From NCBI RefSeq assembly GCF_013393185.1, contig NZ_QJQX01000085.1:62001-126000 (forward strand): a DNA stretch of 64,000 nucleotides. Reading direction: 5' to 3'. This DNA comes from Sphingobium lactosutens. Lineage in GTDB: Bacteria > Pseudomonadota > Alphaproteobacteria > Sphingomonadales > Sphingomonadaceae. How positions within the stretch are numbered: the stretch's first letter is position 1; every line of letters starts with the position of its first letter. Below the pieces are notes generated by a model. It did not search any database. It saw only the letters and a list, made by a program, of their open reading frames with translations, and was not told the DNA's origin. This document shows, in pieces, positions 15,891-23,034 of this stretch. Made by a program: the position numbers and the translations under genes.

Positions 15891-15911
15891 TGTCTGTCCT
15901 CTTCCTTTGTA

Positions 15912-17624
15912 TCAAGCCACCACGGCCGCGCCCGACGCCAGATGCCGCGCCGCGAGATAGGCATAGGTCATGCCGGGCCCCAATGTGCCGCCCGCGCCTG
16001 CATAGCCGCCCGACACGACGTTCAGGCAGTCATTGCCCGCCGCATAGAGGCCGGGAATAGGATCGCCATTCCCGTCAAGGGCGCGCGCGTCGGCATCGAC
16101 CCTGATGCCCGAAAAGGTGCCGATGTCGCCGGGGAATACCTTCACCGCATAATAGGGGCCGGTCTCCAGCGGTGCGAGATTGGGATTGGGCTTGTGATCC
16201 GGGTCGCCCTGCGATTGGTCATAGGCATTGGCGCCGCGATGGAAATCGGGATCATTGCCCTGGCGCGCATGGGCGTTGAACCGTTCGACCGTCCTGACCA
16301 GCTCGGCCGGGTCCAGCCCGGCTTGCCGGGCAAGGTCCGCAAGCGTGTCGCCCCGCAGGATATAGCCCGACCGGACATGGTGCCCCCCCGGAATTGGCGC
16401 GGGCTTCATGAAACCCATGCCATATTTGCGCACGGCCGCATGATCCGCGATGAGGTAGCAATAGGTATCCTGCATCCGCGCGCAGGCGTGCACCAGCGCG
16501 GGCACGAAATGATGATAGGGCTGCGATTCATTGGTGAAACGCCTGGCATCGGGCGTCACGGCGATGAAGCCGGGCTTTTGCCGATCCACGATATGCTGCC
16601 AGTTGGCCCGCGGGCCCGTGCGCCCCGGAATGAGCGAGACGGGCATCCACGCGGCCGGCTGGACGACATCGGTGTCGACGCTGCCGCCCGCGCTTTCGGC
16701 GAGACGCGCGCCGTCGCCGGTGTTGCCGGGCGGTGCCATGGGAATATGGGTCCGCCCGGCGGCGCGGTGCGGATAGAGCTTTTCCGTCCTCTCCCCATCA
16801 TGCGGGAACCCGCCCGAAGCCAGCACGACACCGCGCCGGACAAGAACGAGGACGCGCCGCCCTTCATGCTGGACGACCGCTCCGACCACCCTGCCATCCT
16901 TGCGGACCAACTCCCACACCGGGGAGGACAGCCACATCGGCAGATCAAGGTCCATCGCCGTACGCATCAACCGCGCGATCAGCGCCCGTCCGCGCACCAC
17001 GGGCTCTGGCCGGCCATAGCGCAGCACGTCGCAGATCACCTTGCCGAATTTGCGGATGACGAACAGGAAGCCGCTGAGCGACCGGCCTGCGGTCATCAGC
17101 GCGCGCATCTCGACATTGGAACCGACGGCGAGGCCCAGGAAATCCTGCTGCGTCAGGCCCCTGCGCAGCCTGGTCCGCATCTTGCCGAGGCGTGAGGGAT
17201 TATAATCCTTCGTCCCAATGGAACGGATGGTCGAAGCGCCCGGATAGTCCTGATGATAGTCTGGATAGGGCATCGGATAGAATTCGACCTCGGTTTCCCG
17301 CTCCAGAAATTCGACAAGTTCCGGGCCGGTATCGAGGAAGGCGTCCACGCGTGCCGCGTTGAAATGGTTGCCGGCCTCCGCCTGGATGTAACTGCGGGCG
17401 GCTTCACGGCTGTCTGGCCCCAGCGTCTTTGAATGGCGGTTGCCGGGAATCCAGAGGACGCCGCCTGAAAAAGCCGTCGTGCCGCCAAGGACATCCTCCT
17501 TCTCCACCAGCAGAACCTCCAGCCCCGCCTTCTTGCTGACGATGGCAGCGGTGAAGCCGGCGGCGCCGCTGCCGACGACCAGAACATCAACGGTCATCTG
17601 CGAGGGTTGCGTCTTGCCCGTCAT
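15912..17624 (-). CDS. FAD-dependent 3-oxosteroid 1-dehydrogenase-like flavoprotein
   Basis: A 570-residue flavoprotein of the fumarate reductase/KstD superfamily. The FAD motif VVGSGAAGFTAAI is near the N-terminus, followed by LLVEKEDVLGGTTAFSGGVLWIPGN. C-terminal marks are GGYAGAGGTLGPGMTYAY, matching the Y-x-G-x-G-x-TLG loop that holds substrate in 3-ketosteroid delta1-dehydrogenases. Start ATG 17624 has GGAGGAG 8 bases upstream; a GTG at 17651 would cover that site. A paralogue lies at 61427. A steroid or other enone substrate is inferred; the pair could instead dehydrogenate different ring positions. Confidence 0.85.
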   Translation of the reverse strand: MTGKTQPSQMTVDVLVVGSGAAGFTAAIVSKKAGLEVLLVEKEDVLGGTTAFSGGVLWIPGNRHSKTLGPDSREAARSYIQAEAGNHFNAARVDAFLDTGPELVEFLERETEVEFYPMPYPDYHQDYPGASTIRSIGTKDYNPSRLGKMRTRLRRGLTQQDFLGLAVGSNVEMRALMTAGRSLSGFLFVIRKFGKVICDVLRYGRPEPVVRGRALIARLMRTAMDLDLPMWLSSPVWELVRKDGRVVGAVVQHEGRRVLVLVRRGVVLASGGFPHDGERTEKLYPHRAAGRTHIPMAPPGNTGDGARLAESAGGSVDTDVVQPAAWMPVSLIPGRTGPRANWQHIVDRQKPGFIAVTPDARRFTNESQPYHHFVPALVHACARMQDTYCYLIADHAAVRKYGMGFMKPAPIPGGHHVRSGYILRGDTLADLARQAGLDPAELVRTVERFNAHARQGNDPDFHRGANAYDQSQGDPDHKPNPNLAPLETGPYYAVKVFPGDIGTFSGIRVDADARALDGNGDPIPGLYAAGNDCLNVVSGGYAGAGGTLGPGMTYAYLAARHLASGAAVVA

Positions 17625-17647
17625 TGGTCGCGCTCCTCCTCTATCGC

Positions 17648-18505
17648 TCACTCTTTTCGCGCGCTGTCCGCCATCGAACGCGCATCCTGGCCGCCTATGG
17701 TACTGCCGGTGGTCAATTGCGCATGGGCGTGGGCGAGATGGTGGGCATGGAAACTCGCGTCCATCGCGGCGCGCTTGCCCATCAGGTCCTCCGCCTGGTT
17801 GAACACCTGCTTGGCAAGGGTGACGCCAAACGGCGGCAGCGTGGCGAGCCGTTCGGCGATCGCTCCTGCTTCGCTTTCCAGATCGTCCCGCTCCACAACG
17901 CGATTGACCATGCCCAACTCATAAGCCCGCTGCGCAGTCATACGATCGCCAAGGAAGAGGAATTCGCGCGCCACACGAGGATGCATTTCAAAGGCGTGGG
18001 CGAAATATTCGACGCCCGGTATCCCCATGCGCAGAACCGGATCGGAGAAATACGCATCGCGCGAGGCGACGATAAGGTCGCACACCCAGGCGAGCATCAG
18101 GCCGCCGGCAATGCAGGCTCCATGCACGGCAGCGATGGTGGGCTTGGGAATTTCGCGCCAGCGCCGGCAGAGGCCGAGATAGAGTTCCTGCTCCCGGACA
18201 TAAGCTTTGGCCGCACCGTCCAACTGGGAATGATCGCCCCATAGGGATTTCCGCGCCTTGACCGGCAAATCCGCATCACGCCCCGGCGAGCCGATATCAT
18301 GTCCCGAAGAAAAATGCTTGCCCTTGCCATGCAGGACGATCGCTCGCACCTCCGCATCGTCCACCGCGCGGGCAAACGCCGCGTCTAGCGCGTAGAGCAA
18401 CTGCCCATTCTGGCTATTCGCAAAGCTCGGGCGGTTAAACGCGATCCAGGCGGTCGTGCCACGCCGTTCGTAAAGGATGGGTTCGTCAGTTTCGTAGACA
18501 GGCAT
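17648..18505 (-). CDS. Enoyl-CoA hydratase/isomerase family protein
   Basis: A 285-residue crotonase. The oxyanion-hole region reads SSGHDIG and GACIAGGLMLAWVCDLIVA, so the first catalytic Glu of hydratases is replaced. The second site (DPVLRMGIPGVEYFAH) also lacks the usual Pro-Glu. It may be a hydrolase, isomerase or lyase of the same fold. The start at 18505 follows GGGGAG, 5 bases after the SDR stop. Its place between SDR and KstD-like genes supports acyl-CoA or cyclic-dione cleavage. Confidence 0.82.
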   Translation of the reverse strand: MPVYETDEPILYERRGTTAWIAFNRPSFANSQNGQLLYALDAAFARAVDDAEVRAIVLHGKGKHFSSGHDIGSPGRDADLPVKARKSLWGDHSQLDGAAKAYVREQELYLGLCRRWREIPKPTIAAVHGACIAGGLMLAWVCDLIVASRDAYFSDPVLRMGIPGVEYFAHAFEMHPRVAREFLFLGDRMTAQRAYELGMVNRVVERDDLESEAGAIAERLATLPPFGVTLAKQVFNQAEDLMGKRAAMDASFHAHHLAHAHAQLTTGSTIGGQDARSMADSARKE

Positions 18506-18510
18506 AGCCT

Positions 18511-19335
18511 TCAACTCCCCTGCTTTTCCCAAGGGCGCGGACGCGGCTTGCCGGTCGCGGCAATCGCGGCCGCGTCGACCTCGGCGGCAGATGGATTGCC
18601 GCGCAGGGTCAGCCCGCCATTCACCTGGAGATTCTGGCCGCTCATGAAGCAGCCATCGGTAGCCAGCCAGGCAACCGCATCAGCGATGTCGTCGGCCGTG
18701 CCCGCACGGCCCAGCGGATAATGTTTCTCGTAGGCTTCCCAGACGCCCGGAATAGCTTTCGCCCCCGCGCCCATCGGCGTGGCTGTTATACCGGGCGACA
18801 CGGAATTGGCGCGGATGCCCAGATGCCCATATTCATTGGCAATGCAGCGGACCACATGATCGATGCCTGCCTTGGTTCCCATGTAAGCAGTATGGTTTTC
18901 CAGCATGATCGTCGCCGTCGCCGAACTGATCTGGATAAGCGAACTGCCCCGCCGCATCATCGGCAGCATCGCCTGGAAGAATTGGAAGGGACCGATGAAC
19001 TGGAGCTCGGTCATGCGGCGCAGTTCGGCGTCGGTCGTCAGCGCAAAAGGCTTGAGCAGCCCCCAGCCGGTGGCGTTGACGAGGATGTCGAGGCCGCCAA
19101 AGCGCTCCTTCGCAATGTCCGCCAAGGCCGCCAGCGAGGATTGGCTGGTGATGTCGCAGGTGGCGGGAAGGCCCCCAATCTCCTGCGCAAACCGATCTAG
19201 CTCGGCCATGTCGCGGCCCGCCACGATCATCGTCGCACCATCCTTCGCCAGGCGCCGGGCGATGACCTGCGCCATATTGTCGCGGGTCCCAGCGCCGATG
19301 ATGAGCCCCGTCTTGCCCTGCAACGCCTGTGTCAT
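18511..19335 (-). CDS. SDR family oxidoreductase with atypical nucleotide loop
   Basis: A 274-residue short-chain dehydrogenase. The first glycine motif is GAGTRDNMAQ instead of the usual TGxxxGIG, as in some divergent or enoyl-reductase-like SDRs. NATG replaces NNAG. The catalytic Ser (ISSAT) and Tyr/Lys (YMGTKAG) are intact. It is encoded between the acyl-CoA ligase and a crotonase, so a hydroxyacyl-CoA or hydroxysteroid substrate is likely. The C-terminal tail of about 35 residues after NGGLTLRG is longer than the family norm. Confidence 0.82.
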   Translation of the reverse strand: MTQALQGKTGLIIGAGTRDNMAQVIARRLAKDGATMIVAGRDMAELDRFAQEIGGLPATCDITSQSSLAALADIAKERFGGLDILVNATGWGLLKPFALTTDAELRRMTELQFIGPFQFFQAMLPMMRRGSSLIQISSATATIMLENHTAYMGTKAGIDHVVRCIANEYGHLGIRANSVSPGITATPMGAGAKAIPGVWEAYEKHYPLGRAGTADDIADAVAWLATDGCFMSGQNLQVNGGLTLRGNPSAAEVDAAAIAATGKPRPRPWEKQGS

Positions 19336-19371
19336 ATGTCTGCGCCTTCGCCTCGATGATCTTTGAAGTTC

Positions 19372-20967
19372 TTATGCAACGGACCGGTCCTGCCCCGCCC
19401 AATAGGGTTCACGCAGCGTCCGACGCAGCACCTTGCCCGACGGATTACGCGGCAGCGCGTCTATGAAATCCACGGTCTTGGGCACCTTGTACCCAGCGAT
19501 CGTACGGCGCGCCCAGGCTCGGATGGACTCCGCATCCGTATCGGCACCGGGACGCAGCACGACAATAGCCTTGACAGCCTCGCCCCAAAGCGGATCGGGG
19601 ACGCCGATCACGGCGACCTCGGCCACATCGGGGTGGCCGTGGATGGCGTTCTCCACCTCGGCCGGGAACACATTTTCCCCGCCGCTCACGATCATGTCCT
19701 TGATCCGGTCGCGCAGGAACAGATAGCCATCCGCGTCGAGATAGCCCGCATCGCCCGAGCGGAAGAAACCCTCAGCGTCGAATGCCTCGGCGGTCGCTTC
19801 GGGGAGGTTCCAGTAGCCGGTCATCGCCGTGGGCGAGCGAATGACTATTTCGCCGCTTTCGCCCGCATCCAGGCGTTTGCCGTCAGGATCGACGATCGCG
19901 ATCTCTACGCCCGCGAGCGCCCGTCCAGCCGACGCCATGCGCACATTGCCCGCCGCCTCATGATCCTCCGGCGGCAGGACGCAGATCGTTCCGCACATCT
20001 CGGTCATCCCATATTGCTGGACGAAGCCGCATTGGAAGATGTCGATCGCTTCACGCAGGACTTCGAGCGGCATGGGGGACGCACCATAGACGATGGTGCG
20101 TATACGAGCATAGTCCACGTCCCGCACGCGCGGATGACGCATGATGAGCTGCAGGGCGGCGGGGACGGTGAACAACTTGCTCAAACCCTGGTTCTCGATC
20201 GCATCCAGCACGAGATCTGGGCTGAACTCCTCGGCAACCAGGCCAGTCGCCCCCGCGCACAATGTCTGAAGGCCGAAACCCGTGCCGCCGATGTGAAATT
20301 GCGGCATCACGATCAGGCTCACATCGTCCTGTGTCCAGCGATTCCACTCAGGCTGAGCCTCTTCGGGCAGTGAGCGGAAGGCCAGCAGCGCGCGCTGGCT
20401 GAGCAACGCGCCCTTGGGACGGCCGGTCGTGCCCGATGTATACATCTGAACGGCAACCGCTTCAGGATCTCGCTCGTCCGCACCCTCTCCACTCTGCGTA
20501 CCAGCCGCACACCAGGCATCATAGGATGTTGCCTCGTCAGCGCCGTCGACCACGATAACGCGCGGACGCTGCTTCATCCGCGCGGCCAGTTGAAGGATGT
20601 CGTTAGCATGGTCGGCGGTTGTGAAGATCAGACGACAGCCGGCGTCCTCCAAAATCCACTGCACTTCCTGCATAGCGAGCCGCCAGTTAACCGGCGTCAG
20701 CGTGATCCCCGCCCGCGCCGCACCCAATAATATTTCATAAAATCTGTCGCTGTTCTTGCCGAGATAAGCGATACGATCGCCGGCAACATGTCCCGCCGCC
20801 CGCAGGGCGAATGCCACATCGGCGCTCCGCGCCGCCAATGCTGTATAGCTGGTATGCCGGTCCTTGAAACGCAGCGCAGTCTTGTCACCGTGGATGCGCG
20901 CCTGGGCGATGATCATGTCCACTAGGCAAGTGAAGTTCGGCTGAGGAAGCATGTTATCGAGCGGCAA
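19372..20967 (-). CDS. Acyl-CoA synthetase (AMP-forming, FadD type)
   Basis: A 531-residue adenylate-forming ligase that activates a carboxylic acid to its CoA thioester. The P-loop is YTSGTTGRPKG; the acyl/AMP region has QQYGMTEM and GYWNLPEATAEAF; the hinge is SGDAGYLDADGYLFLRDRIKDMI; the C-terminal catalytic Lys is in NPSGKVLRR. A TTG at 20967 is the best start, as GGAGGGAG lies 9 bases upstream, while the ATG at 20952 has no site. It is the first gene of the leftward operon and divergent from the aldo/keto reductase. Substrate: probably a side-chain or ring-cleavage acid. Confidence 0.92.
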   Translation of the reverse strand: MPLDNMLPQPNFTCLVDMIIAQARIHGDKTALRFKDRHTSYTALAARSADVAFALRAAGHVAGDRIAYLGKNSDRFYEILLGAARAGITLTPVNWRLAMQEVQWILEDAGCRLIFTTADHANDILQLAARMKQRPRVIVVDGADEATSYDAWCAAGTQSGEGADERDPEAVAVQMYTSGTTGRPKGALLSQRALLAFRSLPEEAQPEWNRWTQDDVSLIVMPQFHIGGTGFGLQTLCAGATGLVAEEFSPDLVLDAIENQGLSKLFTVPAALQLIMRHPRVRDVDYARIRTIVYGASPMPLEVLREAIDIFQCGFVQQYGMTEMCGTICVLPPEDHEAAGNVRMASAGRALAGVEIAIVDPDGKRLDAGESGEIVIRSPTAMTGYWNLPEATAEAFDAEGFFRSGDAGYLDADGYLFLRDRIKDMIVSGGENVFPAEVENAIHGHPDVAEVAVIGVPDPLWGEAVKAIVVLRPGADTDAESIRAWARRTIAGYKVPKTVDFIDALPRNPSGKVLRRTLREPYWAGQDRSVA

Positions 20968-21145
20968 ATCCAGTCTCCCTCCAGGCGGCCATGACCGTCA
21001 TTATCCTCACCTCATCAAAAATACGCAACGCGTCCGCATTTTCATATAAACCCAAAAGCTGGAAGCGGACCAGAGCGATTCGCACTATCAGCGCGAAAAA
21101 ATAATGCGCGCTATACATAGGCCATTTACGAAGGGAGATGAAGCG

Positions 21146-22099
21146 GTGAACACAGCCACCACATGGGATCACAATGGGATGGAAACGGTCCCGTTGATGC
21201 TCGGAGGCAATGTTTTTGGGTGGACAGCCGACCGGGCCACGAGTTTTGCTGTCCTCGATTGCTTTGCCGCAGGCGGCGGAACATTGATCGACACGGCTGA
21301 CTATTATGCCGCATGGGTACCGGGCAATCGCGGTGGCGAGTCGGAACGGATGATCGGCGAGTGGTTGAAAAGCAGCGGTCGACGCGACCGGATGGTCATC
21401 GCCACCAAAGTCGGGCTGCTAGAAGGCCCGGCAGGAAACGGCCTTACCGCAGCCCGGATCATCGAAGCAGCGGAGGATTCGCTGCGCCGGCTGCAAACCG
21501 ACGTCATCGACATCTATTTCGCGCATAAGGATGACGCGGAAACGCCGCTGGAGGAATCTCTTGCCGCGTTCGACACGCTCATCCGGCAGGGCAAGGTGCG
21601 CGCGATCGGCGCGTCCAACTTCACCGCCGAACGAACCAGGGAGGCGCTGGAGCTTGCCGAGGCCAACGGGTTGCCTCGCTTCGAGATGATCGAGCCCAAC
21701 TATAACCTCGTCGTGAGGCAAGTGTACGAAGGCGCGCTTCAGCAACTGGCGCTCGCGGAAGGGCTGAAGGCAGTGCCTTTTTACGGGCTTGGCGGCGGTT
21801 ACCTCACGGGGAAGTATCGCCGGATGGAGGATATAGCCGGAAGCCCGCGCGAGACGTGGCTGCGCCCCTATCTGGAAGGCGAAGGTCCAGCCGTATTGGC
21901 CGTCATGGACGAGATCGCGGCGGAAACGAGGCGCTCCCTGCCGGATATCGCGCTCGCCTGGGTGCGCGAAAAGCCCGGTGTGCTCGCCCCCATCGCCAGC
22001 GCGACAAGTGTCGAGCAGATGGAGGCGCTTCTTGCCGGGATGGAGTTCCGCCTAACCGACGAGCAAATAGCCCTGCTGGACAAGGCCGTATCGCGCTGA
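21146..22099 (+). CDS. Aldo/keto reductase
   Basis: A 317-residue NADP-dependent reductase of the AKR superfamily. The catalytic tetrad is present: Asp and Tyr in DTADYYAAW, Lys in ATKVGLLEGP, His in YFAHKDD. The IGASNF and C-terminal PIASATSVEQM segments are characteristic. A GTG at 21146 was chosen for AAGGGAG 8 bases upstream. It faces away from the acyl-CoA ligase, sharing a 178-base intergenic region. It may reduce a keto or aldehyde intermediate. A strong hairpin follows the stop. Confidence 0.88.
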   Translation: MNTATTWDHNGMETVPLMLGGNVFGWTADRATSFAVLDCFAAGGGTLIDTADYYAAWVPGNRGGESERMIGEWLKSSGRRDRMVIATKVGLLEGPAGNGLTAARIIEAAEDSLRRLQTDVIDIYFAHKDDAETPLEESLAAFDTLIRQGKVRAIGASNFTAERTREALELAEANGLPRFEMIEPNYNLVVRQVYEGALQQLALAEGLKAVPFYGLGGGYLTGKYRRMEDIAGSPRETWLRPYLEGEGPAVLAVMDEIAAETRRSLPDIALAWVREKPGVLAPIASATSVEQMEALLAGMEFRLTDEQIALLDKAVSR

Positions 22100-22102
22100 A
22101 GC

Positions 22103-22137
22103 AAGCATCATCCCCGCCAGGCGCGGGGATGATGCTT
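22103..22137. terminator. Strong hairpin between convergent genes
   Basis: A perfect 15-bp stem (AAGCATCATCCCCGC / GCGGGGATGATGCTT) with a 5-base loop lies at the junction of the aldo/keto reductase (+) and the TIM-barrel gene (-), touching the stop of the latter. No U tract follows on either strand, but the position fits a bidirectional terminator. Confidence 0.65.
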
Positions 22138-22946
22138 CAGGCGGAGTCGTACGCCGCCAGCCAGGCTTCGGTTCGTTCCCGCAAATGCCTCGCCCGCTCC
22201 ACCGGATCGGGATAGGCGTCGCGCAGGGCCCTGGATCGCAATTCCACACTCAGCGGAAGGCCTGCCGGCAGATGTCGCAAAAATTGCTCGAGCGGCAGGA
22301 CGCCTTGCCCCGGCATCATACGCCCGTCGAGCGCCTCTTCCCGAATAGCCGCGAAATCCGACCGCTGTGGTGCGTCCGGCCCAGCGTCGCAAATCTGGGC
22401 ATAGTGGAAAAGCGCAGGTGGAAAGGACGCGATGTCTTCTGGCGCGCCGCGTGAGCGCGACAGATGTAGCGCGTCTATTAGCACATGGCCGTTCGGCCGC
22501 CCTGCCTTGGTGACAATGGCGGCGGCGTCCGCCAAACGATGCACGGCCGAAAAATAGCCAAATTCTAGAGATACGGGCAAGCCGCCGGGCGCGGCCCTGT
22601 TACAGATCGCGGCAAATTTGTCCGCGGTCGCATGAGGATCGGGATCGGAACTGACCACTAGTAGATTGAGCGCCTTCAACGCCAGCGCGATATCCACCAG
22701 CTCGAGCAGCAGCGTTTCGGTCTCGCCGGGGCGTATCCAAAGCACTTCGGCGTCGAGCACGATCAAGCCCAGCTCCTCGATCCGCTGCGACAGCGCAGCT
22801 ACGCGCCCGGCGTCCCATGCCTGTCCATCGATGCGCAGGCCGACGGCGGGAAAGCCAGCGGCAGCTCCCGCTTCCACTACCATTTCAGGCGAGGAGTCCG
22901 GCAGGACGCCGGCCGCCAGGGATATCAGTCGCATCCGCATCCTCAT
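22137..22946 (-). CDS. Sugar phosphate isomerase/epimerase-like TIM barrel
   Basis: A 269-residue protein of the AP-endonuclease-2/xylose isomerase-like TIM-barrel family. Typical strand ends are EAGAAAGFPAVGLRI, SLEFGYF and VLIDALHLSR, with metal-ligand candidates Glu, Asp, His, and Glu near VELRSR. In such families the metal site rearranges small polyols or keto acids. It is convergent with the aldo/keto reductase and lies 35 bases after the receptor terminator. Its substrate is unknown; family members are often misannotated, so I claim fold only. Confidence 0.75.
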   Translation of the reverse strand: MRMRMRLISLAAGVLPDSSPEMVVEAGAAAGFPAVGLRIDGQAWDAGRVAALSQRIEELGLIVLDAEVLWIRPGETETLLLELVDIALALKALNLLVVSSDPDPHATADKFAAICNRAAPGGLPVSLEFGYFSAVHRLADAAAIVTKAGRPNGHVLIDALHLSRSRGAPEDIASFPPALFHYAQICDAGPDAPQRSDFAAIREEALDGRMMPGQGVLPLEQFLRHLPAGLPLSVELRSRALRDAYPDPVERARHLRERTEAWLAAYDSA

Positions 22947-22980
22947 TTCCGAATGTCACGGCATTCCCAAAAAGGCTAAA

Positions 22981-23022
22981 GCCTCCGGGATGCAGCCGTT
23001 CAAGCAGCAGCATCCCGGAGGC
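22981..23022 (-). terminator. Intrinsic terminator after TonB-dependent receptor
   Basis: A 13-bp perfect stem (GCCTCCGGGATGC / GCATCCCGGAGGC) with a 16-base loop. On the minus strand it is followed by TTTAGCCTTTTT. It lies 13 bases after the receptor stop. Confidence 0.8.
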
Positions 23023-23034
23023 TCTTAAACTCCT

